DNA of 64,000 bases from DASXMT01 sp963781305. Lineage in GTDB: Bacteria; Actinomycetota; Acidimicrobiia; Acidimicrobiales; RAAP-2. A program made the translations under genes and the position numbers. The stretch spans positions 310,001 through 374,000 of the forward strand of contig CAWAFL010000013.1 in the NCBI GenBank assembly GCA_963781305.1. The letters are read 5' to 3'. The notes under the pieces were generated by a model that was not told the DNA's origin, did no database searches, and saw nothing but the letters and a program-made list of their open reading frames with translations. Positions 16,927 through 26,222 of this stretch are shown here, one piece after another (position 1 is the stretch's first letter; every line of letters starts with the position of its first letter).

Positions 16927-19900
16927 GTGCGCAGACCGGATGACGTGGCCAGGACGCCTCGCGCCACGTCTCATAGGCGACGGAATTGGATCATCGTCGC
17001 CATCATCGTCCTCATCGCTGTGATCGCCTCGTTGCGCACGTTCGCGGTCTTCTACACCGACGCACTGTGGTTCTCATCGGTCAGGCTTCACTCGGTGTGG
17101 CGGAGCCTGTTCGAGATCAAGGCCGGGCTGATGATCACATTCTGCGTGATCTTCGCGGCGTTGCTCCTGGCCAGTCTGGTTGTGGCCGAACGCCTGGCTC
17201 CCAAGGGCGAGGCGGCCGACGCCGAGGACGATTTCGTGAAGCGCTACCAGGAGGTGATCGGCCCCTACTCCCGGTGGATCCGAGCGGCGGTGGTGATCAT
17301 CCTCTCTCTGATCGTGGGCTCGCAGGCCCTCGGCCAATGGCAGAACTGGATCTTCTTCAGAAACGGGGTGAATTTCGGGACCAAAGACCCCGTGTGGCAC
17401 AAGGACGTCGGGTACTTCGTGTTCAAGTTGCCCTTTGAGAACTTCCTCGTCCACTGGGCCCTGGTCGCGCTGATCGTCATCTTCCTGGTCACGGTGCTCT
17501 CCCACTATCTCAACGGGGGCATTCGGGTCCAGGGGCCCAGGCCCCGGGTCCGCCCGGCGGTCAAGGCCCACATCTCGGTGATCCTCGGACTAATGGCGCT
17601 GGTGAAGGCGGTGGGGTACTACCTGCAGCGATACAACCTCGACAATTCGACCGATGGCTACGTCCAGGGCCCCGGGTACACCGACATCCACGCCCGGCTC
17701 CCCGCCCTGCAGCTGTTGATCCTGGTGTCGCTGGCCGCGTTCTTGTTGCTGATCTTCAACATCCGTCGGCAGGGCTGGGCCCTTCCTGTGCTCGGGGTGG
17801 GCATGTGGTTCCTCGTGGCCCTCACCGCCGGAACCATCTACCCGGCCGCCGTGCAGGCCTTCAGCGTCAACCCAGCCCAGAACACCCTGGAGCACCCGTA
17901 CATCCAGCGAAACATCAACGCCACCCGGACGGCCATGAACCTCAATGGCATCCAGACGGTTCCCTATCCGGCGGCGCAGACCCTGAACGCCAACACGCTG
18001 AACGCCAACAGCGCCACCACAGCCAACGTGCGCCTCTGGGATCCGACGGTCACCCAGCCGACCTACGACAAGCTCCAGGACATCCGCTCCTACTACAGCT
18101 TCAACTCGCTGGGCGTGGACCGCTACGACATCGGCGGCAAGGAGACACCGGCCGTCGTGGGCGTACGGGAGGTCAACGACCAGGACCTGCCCGCCGCCTC
18201 GTGGGTCAACACCCATCTGCAGTTCACCCACGGGTACGGCATGATCGTCTCGCCCGCCAACCAGACGACAAGCAACGGTGATCCGGTCTTCGGCGTCAGC
18301 GGCGTTCCACCGATCTCCACCAAGGGACTGCCCAAGATCACCCAACCGTCGGTCTACTTCGGGCTGAACGAGCCTGGATACGTGGTGGCCAACACCAAGC
18401 AGCCTGAGATCGACTACCAGCTCACCAACGGGGTCAACCAGGAGTCGCACTACAAAGGGGACGGGGGCGTCCAGCTCTCGGGATTCTTCAACCGGCTCAT
18501 GTTCGCCTTCCGCTTCGGCGACATCAACATGCTGATCTCCGACCAGTTGACCGACCAGTCACGGGTGATGTTCGACCGCCAGATCCAGGTCCGGGTGGCC
18601 AAGGCCGCTCCGTTCCTGAGCCTCGACTCCGACCCCTACGCCGCGCTGGTGAACGGGCACATCGACTTCATCCAGGACGCCTACACGACGACCGACGACT
18701 ATCCCTATGCCCAGAACGCCAACACCTCGGCGCTGTCGTCAGCCAGTGGGCTGCCGGCCAGCTTCAACTACATCCGCAACTCGGTCAAGGTGGTCACCGA
18801 CTCCTACACAGGGATGATGACCTTCTACGTCATGGATCCCAGCGATCCCATCATCCGGACCTACGAGCGGGCGTTCCCCAACATGTTCACCCCGGCATCG
18901 AAGATGCCCAAGGCGCTCCGGGCCCACATCCGCTACCCGGAGGACATCTTCACCATCCAAGCCTCCATGTTCGGGAAGTACCACATCACCAACGCCACCA
19001 GCTTCTACAGCGCCGCTGACGCGTGGACGATCTCACCCACACCCGGTTCGGGCTCGCCCTCGGCTGCGCTGGCCACCACCCAGACCCTCAATGCCCAGGG
19101 GCAGCCGGTGTCCACGGGGCAGGTGGTGAAGATGGCGCCGATCTACCAGGTGCTCCAGGTCCCGGGCCAGACCCAGCAATCGTTCACGCTGCTCGATGCG
19201 ATGGTGCCGGTGTCCAGCGGGAGCCAGATCCAAACGCTCTCGGGGTTCATGGTCGCCGGATCCGATCCCGGACATTACGGACAGCTCCAGATGTTCGTCA
19301 CACCCCGCGGGCAGCCCGTCGACGGCCCGTCACTGGTTGCCGCCCGAATCGACGCCACCCAGAAAATCTCGAGCCAGATCAGCCTGTTGAACCAGAACGG
19401 CTCGAGCGTGGAACTGGGCAACGTGTTGATGATCCCTATTTCGGGCTCCCTCTTGTACATTCAGCCGCTGTACGTCCAGTCGTCGCGCAACTCGTTCCCC
19501 GAGCTGCAAGGGGTGATCGCGGTGTACGGCAAACAGGCGGCATTGGGCACCGGTGGCACTGACGCCAATGCCCAAGTAGCGCTCCAGGACGCCCTGACCC
19601 AGGTGTTCCAGGCACCGGTGTCGACCTCGCCGGGCAGTGGAGGGACCGTGTCACCGCAAGTGCAGAATCTTCTTGCCGACGCCCAGCAGGCCTATCAGCA
19701 GGCCCAGGCCGACCTGGCGGCCGGGAACCTCGGTGCCTATCAAAACGACATCACCAGGATGGAGTCCGACCTCACCACCATCCGGCAGCTGACCGGCACG
19801 ACTGGGACCACAGCTCCGACCAGCACCACCACGACCACAGCAGGGTCGGGCAAGGCGACCACGTCGGGCAAGAGCCCGACACCGACCACCGCGGGCAAGA

Positions 19901-19965
19901 GCCCGACACCAACCACCACGAAACCGCCGTCGAAGACGACCACGCCTTCGACGGCGCCGGCGTAG
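16927..19965 (+). CDS. UPF0182 (COG1615) large multi-pass membrane protein
   Basis: The 1012-residue protein has about seven transmembrane helices in its first 310 residues (for example WIIVAIIVLIAVIASLRTFA and LPVLGVGMWFLVALTAGTIY). A large conserved extracytoplasmic domain follows, containing VGVREV, YIRNSVKVVTDSYTGMMTFY and ELQGVIAVYGKQAALG. A helical segment and a Thr/Pro/Lys-rich tail with tandem repeats end the protein. The family is widespread in Actinobacteria and its function is unknown. The GTG at 16927 directly follows the DivIVA-like gene (9-bp gap), so the two are probably co-transcribed. Confidence 0.92.
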   Translation: MRRPDDVARTPRATSHRRRNWIIVAIIVLIAVIASLRTFAVFYTDALWFSSVRLHSVWRSLFEIKAGLMITFCVIFAALLLASLVVAERLAPKGEAADAEDDFVKRYQEVIGPYSRWIRAAVVIILSLIVGSQALGQWQNWIFFRNGVNFGTKDPVWHKDVGYFVFKLPFENFLVHWALVALIVIFLVTVLSHYLNGGIRVQGPRPRVRPAVKAHISVILGLMALVKAVGYYLQRYNLDNSTDGYVQGPGYTDIHARLPALQLLILVSLAAFLLLIFNIRRQGWALPVLGVGMWFLVALTAGTIYPAAVQAFSVNPAQNTLEHPYIQRNINATRTAMNLNGIQTVPYPAAQTLNANTLNANSATTANVRLWDPTVTQPTYDKLQDIRSYYSFNSLGVDRYDIGGKETPAVVGVREVNDQDLPAASWVNTHLQFTHGYGMIVSPANQTTSNGDPVFGVSGVPPISTKGLPKITQPSVYFGLNEPGYVVANTKQPEIDYQLTNGVNQESHYKGDGGVQLSGFFNRLMFAFRFGDINMLISDQLTDQSRVMFDRQIQVRVAKAAPFLSLDSDPYAALVNGHIDFIQDAYTTTDDYPYAQNANTSALSSASGLPASFNYIRNSVKVVTDSYTGMMTFYVMDPSDPIIRTYERAFPNMFTPASKMPKALRAHIRYPEDIFTIQASMFGKYHITNATSFYSAADAWTISPTPGSGSPSAALATTQTLNAQGQPVSTGQVVKMAPIYQVLQVPGQTQQSFTLLDAMVPVSSGSQIQTLSGFMVAGSDPGHYGQLQMFVTPRGQPVDGPSLVAARIDATQKISSQISLLNQNGSSVELGNVLMIPISGSLLYIQPLYVQSSRNSFPELQGVIAVYGKQAALGTGGTDANAQVALQDALTQVFQAPVSTSPGSGGTVSPQVQNLLADAQQAYQQAQADLAAGNLGAYQNDITRMESDLTTIRQLTGTTGTTAPTSTTTTTAGSGKATTSGKSPTPTTAGKSPTPTTTKPPSKTTTPSTAPA
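19865..19917 (+). repeat. 27-bp tandem repeat (2 copies) in the tail of the UPF0182 gene
   Basis: Two near-identical 27-bp units with one internal difference (ACCG versus ACCA) encode the consecutive peptide GKSPTPTTA / GKSPTPTTT. They lie in a Thr/Pro-rich extracytoplasmic tail and are a probable site of copy-number variation between strains. Confidence 0.8.
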
Positions 19966-20040
19966 AGCCGCTATCCCCGCCGGGTACCGTCCGACGCTGA
20001 ACGACCTTTGGTCGGGCGGTGCTATTGTTGTCTTTTACGG

Positions 20041-20114
<74 letters not shown>

Positions 20115-20127
20115 CTAGAGAAATAGG

Positions 20128-20239
20128 GGCTCTTCGGATTCTGGCGGGGTCCAGCACTTCATCGGACAACGATCGAGCCCAGGACTCGCCAGTTCGGCCT
20201 GCCGACGTAGAGCGGCTCCCCGCCAGAATCCGAAGAGCC
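20128..20239. repeat. 22-bp perfect inverted repeat just downstream of the tRNA
   Basis: The arms 20128-20149 and 20218-20239 are exact reverse complements with a 68-bp spacer. The right arm begins with CCCCGCCA, the last eight bases of the tRNA gene (20107-20114). It could be the terminal repeats of a short non-autonomous element, an integration footprint, or a long-stem transcript. There is no T-run, so a simple intrinsic terminator is unlikely. The rest of the 345-bp gap to 20459 shows no gene I can support. Confidence 0.85.
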
Positions 20240-20459
20240 GAATTGACAGCGTGATCCAATCGGGCCTGATTGTGAAGGTCCGGTACATACACGACACCTG
20301 AGCATCCGCGCCTCTCGAGTTCCCTGCCTCTTCGCTGTGGACAATCGTCCGCGACGAAGGAGGCAACGGTGCTGGTCGAGCTGGGTCTGGTGGAACAGCG
20401 ATAAGGAGGCGCAGCCACCATCTGAAAAGATTGCTTGGACCCCGATCGTCAACGGTGGC

Positions 20460-20669
20460 TCAGGTGCGCACCACGGGATCGGCTGCGCACGGCTGGTGGC
20501 ACTGCGATGTCTCGGTCAGTGCCCCACCCATGACCTCCAGGGCACGGAGCGGTGAGATCCCGTATCTCCTAGCTGCATCCCTCGCCCAATCAGCGAGCGG
20601 TGAGTCATCCAGGAGGGCCGTGAGCTCACCGAGACCCGCCTCCGTCTGGTCCAGAACATTCGATTGCAT
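20460..20669 (-). CDS. Small hypothetical protein
   Basis: This 69-residue protein contains a helical, protein-like stretch (GELTALLDDSPLADWARDAA). The ATG at 20669 is preceded by AAGGAG at 6 bp. It lies 53 bp downstream of the alpha/beta hydrolase gene on the same strand and could be its operon partner. The C-terminal third is less protein-like, so its reality is uncertain. Confidence 0.4.
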   Translation of the reverse strand: MQSNVLDQTEAGLGELTALLDDSPLADWARDAARRYGISPLRALEVMGGALTETSQCHQPCAADPVVRT

Positions 20670-20722
20670 GTGTCACTCCTTTACCTTGTTGCCGCCGAGT
20701 CGGCGAAACCGTCGTGCCCGCC

Positions 20723-21595
20723 TCAGGCCAGCGACAGGAACTGGTTGACCTCGGCTGCGAATTCATGGGCGTACTGGAAGATCCCACCGTGCCCGGAATC
20801 GGGGTAGATGACGAGCTCGGCATTGGGGATGTGGCCAGCCAGGAGGTACGAGTTCACCGTCGGCACCATGATGTCGTTGTCACCGTTGGCCACCAGGGTG
20901 GGCTGGGTGATTCCGGCCAGCCGCGCCAGCTTGCTCATGTCGGGGATTCCCCAGTCGGAGATCGCTTCGGCTTGGGCGTCGCGCACGGTAAGCGCCGGGT
21001 TCTCATCACGGTCCTGCTCCCGGGTGAAGATCCGTTCCACGAACTCCTTCGCCTTGAGCTGGCTCGTCTCGGTCTGAGAGAAGAACAGGTAGAAGACGTC
21101 CTCGGGGCCTTGGACCTCCTTGTAGGCGTGCTCGGTGATCCGTTCGTCCCATTGGTGAAATCCCCGACCGCCTTGTGGACCGGTGCCGGCAAGGATCAGT
21201 CTGCGAACCAGGCGGGGCCGAAGGAGGACGACCTCTTGGGCAACGAAACCGCCGGTCGAGAAACCGAACAGGTCGATCTCCGTGAGGCCGAGTCCATCGA
21301 TGAAGTCGAGGATGTCTCGGGCCAGTCCCCTCACGCTGTGTGAGGTGGACCCGGTGGAGAGACCCACACCACTGCTGTCGACCAGGATGACTTCTCGCTC
21401 GGCCGCGATGTCGTCGACTAGCGCCGGATCCCAGTTGTCCAGGTTGCCCCGGAAGTGCTGGAGGAACACGACGGGAGTCGTGCCGGTCTTGCCGAACCGG
21501 CGGAAGGCATACGTCGTTCCGTTTAGGGCTTCAAGGGTGAGGTTTGGTGCGGTGTATTGGGACACAATTTTCACTTCTCCGTCTGTAGGTGGCAT
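20723..21595 (-). CDS. Alpha/beta-fold hydrolase
   Basis: The 290-residue protein has the full triad setting: nucleophile Ser in GFSTGGF, acid Asp in NGDNDIMVP and His in YPDSGHGG. The oxyanion strand is VVFLQHFRGNLDNWD and the lid is rich in charged residues. This pattern resembles the haloperoxidase/esterase branch; the true substrate cannot be told. It stands alone between the universal stress gene and the tRNA side of the island. Confidence 0.88.
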   Translation of the reverse strand: MPPTDGEVKIVSQYTAPNLTLEALNGTTYAFRRFGKTGTTPVVFLQHFRGNLDNWDPALVDDIAAEREVILVDSSGVGLSTGSTSHSVRGLARDILDFIDGLGLTEIDLFGFSTGGFVAQEVVLLRPRLVRRLILAGTGPQGGRGFHQWDERITEHAYKEVQGPEDVFYLFFSQTETSQLKAKEFVERIFTREQDRDENPALTVRDAQAEAISDWGIPDMSKLARLAGITQPTLVANGDNDIMVPTVNSYLLAGHIPNAELVIYPDSGHGGIFQYAHEFAAEVNQFLSLA

Positions 21596-21705
21596 CTGGT
21601 AAATATCTCTGTGGCCACGGTCGCGCTACGAGGCAGACGGTCGCGCCCGTGAAGGACACTGGTTCGTGCCCTAGCGCGAGGCCCTGGGCGCGAACACGTG
21701 GAAGC

Positions 21706-22728
21706 TCAACGGGAGTCTCCGGGCGCGGAACTGATCTGGGAGCCGGGTCGGCGGCCCGCTGGCGTCCTCAGGACTGCGACCGGACTGCGGACCGAGCTCA
21801 ACACGCTGCGAACCGCGGCATTGGAACGTGGTCCAAGTAGACGGCCATGCAGTTGCGCACTGAGCACGACCAATGCTGCGGCCGCCGACTCTGCCACCAG
21901 TGCCGAGCCGATAGGCACCGTGACCAGCCGTTCCTGAACGTCGACGGCCGGGAAAGCACCCCGGAAACACTCCACAGCATCCTCCAGGCTGGGACGTCCG
22001 CCAAACGCGGCGCCTCCCAACCCGTCATTCTGGGCGGAGCGTCCGGAGGGATCTTGAGGTGACGAGGCGCCGACCACGGTTACACCAACACCGCGACGTT
22101 GGGCAGCCCGAAAGGCGAAACCGAGGGGGAGCCGAGGATCGCCCCCACTCTCGAGTCCGACCACGACCCGCCCCATAGAAGGCCCGGTGGAGGCCAGCTT
22201 CGCCAGTCCGACGATGGTGACGGGACAGGCGGCACGACGGGCCACCAGCCAGCTCACCGACCCGGTCAACGAGCGCATCTTGCCACCGCCGCAGCCTCTA
22301 CCCAGGACGATCAGCGCGTCCGAACGAGCCTCCCGGAGGACGACCTCGGCCATCCCACCCTCCCGCACGACGGTGGTTACTTTCAGACCGGGAGCAACCG
22401 TTCGGGCGTGACAGGCTGCTTTGGTGGCGACACGCTCAGCCACCTCTTCCGCACCTGCATCCCACGCGTTCACCGACATCCCCCCGAGGTCGACTGCGGT
22501 GGGGGACCAGTGAAAAGCATGCAGGATTCGAAGGGAACACTGACGGCCGGCTGCCTCGGCCGCGGCCCACTCCAAAGCGTCCCAGCTGTGGCGGTGGCCA
22601 TCCACCGCGACCAGGATGGGGCCCGCGTCCCGGTGCGCTGGCACACCAATGACGGCTTCCTCCGACCGCCCGGGCGGGACCATAGCCGCTTCGGAGTCCG
22701 GGGACTGAGACCGTCGGAAGACCTTCAT
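21706..22728 (-). CDS. Universal stress protein with two UspA domains
   Basis: This 340-residue protein has tandem Usp folds. The first begins GPILVAVDGHRHSWDALEWA and has an ATP-loop-like segment, GRGCGGGKMRSLTGSVSWLV, ending CPVTIV. The second begins GRVVVGLESGG and ends SPVAVLRTP. Two-domain Usps of this kind are typical dormancy/hypoxia proteins of Actinobacteria. I chose the ATG at 22728, which follows GGAG; the longer frame lacks homology. It lies 145 bp downstream of the FAD oxidoreductase on the same strand. Confidence 0.88.
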   Translation of the reverse strand: MKVFRRSQSPDSEAAMVPPGRSEEAVIGVPAHRDAGPILVAVDGHRHSWDALEWAAAEAAGRQCSLRILHAFHWSPTAVDLGGMSVNAWDAGAEEVAERVATKAACHARTVAPGLKVTTVVREGGMAEVVLREARSDALIVLGRGCGGGKMRSLTGSVSWLVARRAACPVTIVGLAKLASTGPSMGRVVVGLESGGDPRLPLGFAFRAAQRRGVGVTVVGASSPQDPSGRSAQNDGLGGAAFGGRPSLEDAVECFRGAFPAVDVQERLVTVPIGSALVAESAAAALVVLSAQLHGRLLGPRSNAAVRSVLSSVRSPVAVLRTPAGRRPGSQISSAPGDSR

Positions 22729-22873
22729 GTGAGCTCTCCGGCCGCGACCTCCACGAGCAACCCGGTATGAGCGATGCTTCCGGGCGCGGCCAATCGTCGT
22801 GTCGACTTGATGATCCCGAGGTTGGTGAGTGCTTCCGCATCGCCAGCGAGGGAGGCGAACCTGAATGCCGGGG

Positions 22874-24259
22874 TCATGCCACTCGCGCAACCCGAGGCGT
22901 CGCGCTCGATGTCATGCCCGATCGGCGGTCACCTGCGATCTCAGTCCTGAGGGCTTTGAGCGTCGCCACATAGATCTCCGAGAACGTGGGGAAGGGCTGG
23001 ATCGTGTCGCTCAGTACCTCGAGCGGTATTCGAGCGCGTATTGCAAGCGTGGCCTGTTGCATCCACTCGCTGGCCTCGGGACCGAGGGCAAGGGCGCCGG
23101 TCAGCCGGTCGCCGTCGCTTAGAAGGGTCAGGAAGCCATTGGATTCGGCATAGTCCCTCGTATACGTCGCTGTCTTGGGCACCTCGGACAGAGCTGTCGT
23201 GGTGCTGAACCGTGCCTCACCAGCACCGACGGCCACGGCCTGCGGATCGGTGAAGACGACTCGGGGCACGGCGTCGTAGTAGACCTCGCGTCGATGGCCC
23301 AGGATGTTGGCGGCCACGACGTCGGCTTGATATTTGCCCATGTACGTCAAGGGCCAGATCCCGTTGACATCTCCGATGGCCCACAAGCCCTCGCCTGCGC
23401 TCATCCGCGAATCGACTGGGATTCCACGGCCGTTCGCGTCGATGCCGACTGTGTCCAGTCCGATCCCGTTTACACGCGGACGCCGGCCGGTGGCGACCAG
23501 TAACCGGTCGCCGCGAAGCTCGCCATGGCCCTCGAGCTCCAAGACGTAGTCGTCGCCGTCGCGGTGGGCCGACGAGGCGTTCACGCCCAAGACCAGCTCG
23601 ATTCCGTCCCGGATCAGCACCTCGCCCACCGCGTGGCCCAGTGGTGCAGGCTCACGTGGCAGCACGCGGTCGGCGCCGTCAATGAGAACCACGTCGCCAC
23701 TCAGGCGACGCACGGCCTGGGCCATCTCGACTCCGACTGGGCCGCCGCCCAGAATGAGCAGGCGGCGAGGGACGGTCTTCATGCCGGTCGCCTGGCGGTT
23801 GCTCCAGACGCCCTCCAGATCCGCCAGACCCGGTATGGGAGGCATGACGGGATCGGAGCCGGTCGCCACCACGACGTGGTTAGTGAGGTGGCGAACCCCG
23901 TCCACCTCGACCACACCCACTCCAGCCAGCCGGCCCTCGCCCCGCAGCAGATCGACGCCAGCGTCGGCCAGCCAGCGTTCCTGACCGGCATCGGAGTAGT
24001 TCGAGACCATGAAGTCACGCCATGCCAGCGCCGCTTTGACGTCGACCTGGGCGGTCGCCGCCGCATGACGGGCCGCTTCCACCGCCTCACCGGGTCGCAG
24101 CAACGTCTTGGACGGGATGCAGGCCCAGTAGGAGCATTCGCCCCCGACCAGCTCGCGCTCCACCAGAGCTACTCGCAGCCCGCTCCCGGACAGCTCGCCG
24201 GCGCAGTGCTCGCCCGCCGGTCCGCCACCCAGGATGATGACGTCGTAGTCTTCGCTCAT
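22874..24259 (-). CDS. FAD-dependent pyridine-nucleotide disulfide oxidoreductase-like protein (module A)
   Basis: The 461-residue protein has the lipoamide dehydrogenase/mercuric reductase layout: FAD motif GGGPAGEH, redox pair Cys42-x4-Cys47 in GGECSYWACIPSK, NAD(P) motif ILGGGPVGVEMAQ, second FAD motif LWAIGDVNG and a C-terminal dimer domain. The C-terminal His-Pro-Thr acid-base motif of lipoamide dehydrogenase is replaced by QPFPTFSE. The true substrate is therefore probably not lipoamide. The start overlaps the preceding small ORF (ATGA), which implies translational coupling. A close paralogue lies at 35072-36445. Confidence 0.87.
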   Translation of the reverse strand: MSEDYDVIILGGGPAGEHCAGELSGSGLRVALVERELVGGECSYWACIPSKTLLRPGEAVEAARHAAATAQVDVKAALAWRDFMVSNYSDAGQERWLADAGVDLLRGEGRLAGVGVVEVDGVRHLTNHVVVATGSDPVMPPIPGLADLEGVWSNRQATGMKTVPRRLLILGGGPVGVEMAQAVRRLSGDVVLIDGADRVLPREPAPLGHAVGEVLIRDGIELVLGVNASSAHRDGDDYVLELEGHGELRGDRLLVATGRRPRVNGIGLDTVGIDANGRGIPVDSRMSAGEGLWAIGDVNGIWPLTYMGKYQADVVAANILGHRREVYYDAVPRVVFTDPQAVAVGAGEARFSTTTALSEVPKTATYTRDYAESNGFLTLLSDGDRLTGALALGPEASEWMQQATLAIRARIPLEVLSDTIQPFPTFSEIYVATLKALRTEIAGDRRSGMTSSATPRVARVA

Positions 24260-24423
24260 CTCGGGGCCTCCAATCCGGCCTGCTCCCGATCCATGTACAG
24301 CGCGTACCAATCTGGCCAGTTGGCGTCCTCTTGTCCGGTCCGCGCCTCGTGTTCACCGTGGGCCGCCGCCGCCCTCCGAAGGGCAGCGGCCAGGTCTTCG
24401 GCCGATTCAAATGTCATGTGCAT
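24256..24423 (-). CDS. Small WPDWYA-motif protein coupled to the FAD oxidoreductase
   Basis: This 55-residue protein is one charged helix (FESAEDLAAALRRAAAAHGE) followed by the motif NWPDWYALYM. Its stop overlaps the oxidoreductase start as ATGA, and GAGGAG lies 6 bp before the ATG at 24423. The same motif precedes the paralogous oxidoreductase at 34971-35075. From memory, this sequence is usually the C-terminal extension of VOC proteins; here it is detached from the VOC gene that ends 123 bp upstream. It probably acts with the oxidoreductase or VOC protein. Confidence 0.72.
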   Translation of the reverse strand: MHMTFESAEDLAAALRRAAAAHGEHEARTGQEDANWPDWYALYMDREQAGLEAPR

Positions 24424-24494
24424 GAGATGCTCCTCAGTTGAGATTTGCTCTGATTACCGCCACCGACCAGAACGACGTCGGCCGGGTAACTCAC

Positions 24495-24533
24495 GACAGA
24501 GCTGGCGGAGCAGGTCGCCCCGCCAGCTCTGTC
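24495..24533 (-). terminator. 14-bp perfect hairpin downstream of the VOC gene
   Basis: GACAGAGCTGGCGG at 24495-24508 pairs perfectly with 24520-24533 across an 11-nt loop, 13 bp after the VOC stop codon. No T-run follows on the minus strand, so it may act as an attenuator or mRNA-stabilising stem between the VOC and WPDWYA genes rather than as a classic intrinsic terminator. Confidence 0.5.
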
Positions 24534-24546
24534 TTGCGTGGCCCCG

Positions 24547-24990
24547 TTAGCGACCGGGCGCCCGCTGCTTCACCTGCTGGAGCAGAAAGCCGTTGCCGTC
24601 GGGATCGCTGAAGGAGGCGAACGTGAAGTAGTCGCGTTGCTCCGAATCGGCACCCGGCACCCGGTACTCGGTTCCGGCATGGTGGAACGCACCCTGTGCA
24701 TCGTGGAACAGCTCGCTGACCTCGAGTCCCTGATCGACCAACTCCGCCCGAGCGGACTCGATGTCGACCACAGTGAGCTGGAGGCCCTGAACCGATCCGG
24801 GCTCGGCCGAGGTGAGACCCTGGCCGAAGATGATCGAGCACTCCGAGCCGGGCGGCGTCACCTGCACGATTCGGAAGTCGTCGTTGATGACGAAATCGGC
24901 ATCTTCCCGACACCCCCACCCCTTGTAGAACTCCTTTGCCCGGTCCACGTCGGAAACGGGTAGCAGTACAACCTCAAGCTTCATATCCAC
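24547..24990 (-). CDS. VOC-family (glyoxalase/bleomycin-resistance fold) protein
   Basis: The 147-residue protein is a two-repeat beta-alpha-beta VOC fold: KLEVVLLPVSDVDRAKEFYKGWG, a central substrate strand (CSIIFGQG) and the terminal FASFSDPDGNGFLLQQV metal-ligand strand. Metal-dependent isomerase, lyase or sequestration roles all occur in the fold. I chose the GTG at 24990, since GAGGAG is 8 bp upstream; the ATG two codons later is too far from it. It is the first gene of module A. Confidence 0.85.
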   Translation of the reverse strand: MDMKLEVVLLPVSDVDRAKEFYKGWGCREDADFVINDDFRIVQVTPPGSECSIIFGQGLTSAEPGSVQGLQLTVVDIESARAELVDQGLEVSELFHDAQGAFHHAGTEYRVPGADSEQRDYFTFASFSDPDGNGFLLQQVKQRAPGR

Positions 24991-25206
24991 GATCTCAACT
25001 CCTCTAGTAGTTGCTTCGACATCGATCGATGCCGCTATCAGTACGGTCGCGCTGGGAGCGCCCAGTCGAACCCGTGCGGAGCCCTGGTCGGTGCCCTGGT
25101 GCACTGGTCGACTCTCCCCGTGGCAGCCGCACCGTTACGCTGAGATCCAGCAAAGCCGGGGGGTGACGTCATCAGCGAACATGGGAGTACCCGGGCCCCG
25201 ACAGCG

Positions 25207-26220
25207 GTGGTCCCTGACGAAACCGAGATGGTCGTCCTGGCCCGACGGCCGGGCCGCACCCTGCGCGATGACGATTTCTCGATCGTCTGGCGACCCCTTC
25301 CCGAGCTCGAGCCGGGACAGGTCCTCATTCACAATCGGGTGACCAGTGTGGACCCGTACCAAATCCGGATGCTGCGCGGCGTTGGAGGCCATGCCGACCA
25401 GCAGATCGGCGACGTCGTCCATGCCGGCTGCGTGGGCCTGGTCGTGGCCAGTCGCGACCAACGTGCTCCCACGGGAACCCAGGTCGCCACCTACAGCGGG
25501 TGGGCCGAGTACGCCACGTGGAGGCTCGACGAGACCGAGATCGCCGATCCGGCTCTTGGCGACGAGCTCGACTGGATCCATGTCCTGGGGACACCCGGCG
25601 TCACCGCGTTCATAGGCCTCACCGACGTCGGCGGCCTGGAGTCTGGGACCACGGTCGCCGTCAGCGCGGCGGCCGGGGCAATCGGGGGAGCAGCGGTGCA
25701 GATCGCCAAGGCGGCCGGGGCCCGAGTCATCGCCATTGCCGGAGGTCCCGGGCGGGTGGCCCACACCACCGGCGTGCTCGGTGCGGACGTGGGTCTCGAC
25801 TACAAAGCGAGTGGGTTCGAGGCGAACCTCGCCGCAGCAGCCAATGACGGCATCGATCTGTACTTCGACAACGTCGGCGGACCACTACTGGAGAACGTGA
25901 TCGGCTTGCTGGCCCCCCGAGGGACAGCGGTCGTCTGTGGTGCCGTCAGCTCGTACGGGAGCGAGCCCGCGTTCGAGCTCAAGTTGGACATGGCCCGGGT
26001 CCTGGGAAACAGGCTCTCCATCCAGGGGTTTCGGGTGGGCGACTACTACGCCTCCAGGTTGTTGCCGGTCCGCGCCAAGCTGTCGGCGATGTTGAAGGCC
26101 GGGGTAGTTACCAACGTAATCTCTGAGTTCAGCGGCCTGACCTCGGCCCCGGAGGCACTGCAAACTGTCTACCGGACCGGCACCGCCTACGTGGGCAAGC
26201 GCGTTGTCCGCATCGCCTGA
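25207..26220 (+). CDS. NADP-dependent oxidoreductase (zinc-independent MDR, prostaglandin/leukotriene reductase type)
   Basis: This 337-residue medium-chain reductase opens with VLARRPGRTLRDDDFSIV, then SVDPYQIRML and GTPGVTAFIGL. Its NADP loop is AAAGAIGGAAVQIAKAAGARVIA, followed by DLYFDNVGGPLLENVI, the signature of the 2-alkenal/15-oxoprostaglandin reductase branch. It has no structural or catalytic zinc cysteines. It should reduce activated C=C bonds of enones with NADPH. The start is uncertain: GTG 25207 or ATG 25228. Confidence 0.88.
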   Translation: MVPDETEMVVLARRPGRTLRDDDFSIVWRPLPELEPGQVLIHNRVTSVDPYQIRMLRGVGGHADQQIGDVVHAGCVGLVVASRDQRAPTGTQVATYSGWAEYATWRLDETEIADPALGDELDWIHVLGTPGVTAFIGLTDVGGLESGTTVAVSAAAGAIGGAAVQIAKAAGARVIAIAGGPGRVAHTTGVLGADVGLDYKASGFEANLAAAANDGIDLYFDNVGGPLLENVIGLLAPRGTAVVCGAVSSYGSEPAFELKLDMARVLGNRLSIQGFRVGDYYASRLLPVRAKLSAMLKAGVVTNVISEFSGLTSAPEALQTVYRTGTAYVGKRVVRIA

Positions 26221-26222
26221 TA

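Noticed and set aside
20128..20239. CRISPR repeat or insertion sequence
   Set aside because: There are only two arms in inverted orientation, with no spacers, no cas genes and no transposase; the 112-bp size is too small for an IS.
24495..24533. Classic rho-independent terminator
   Set aside because: The stem is perfect but no T-run follows on either strand, and co-oriented coupled genes continue 70 bp downstream; kept only as a hairpin of uncertain role.
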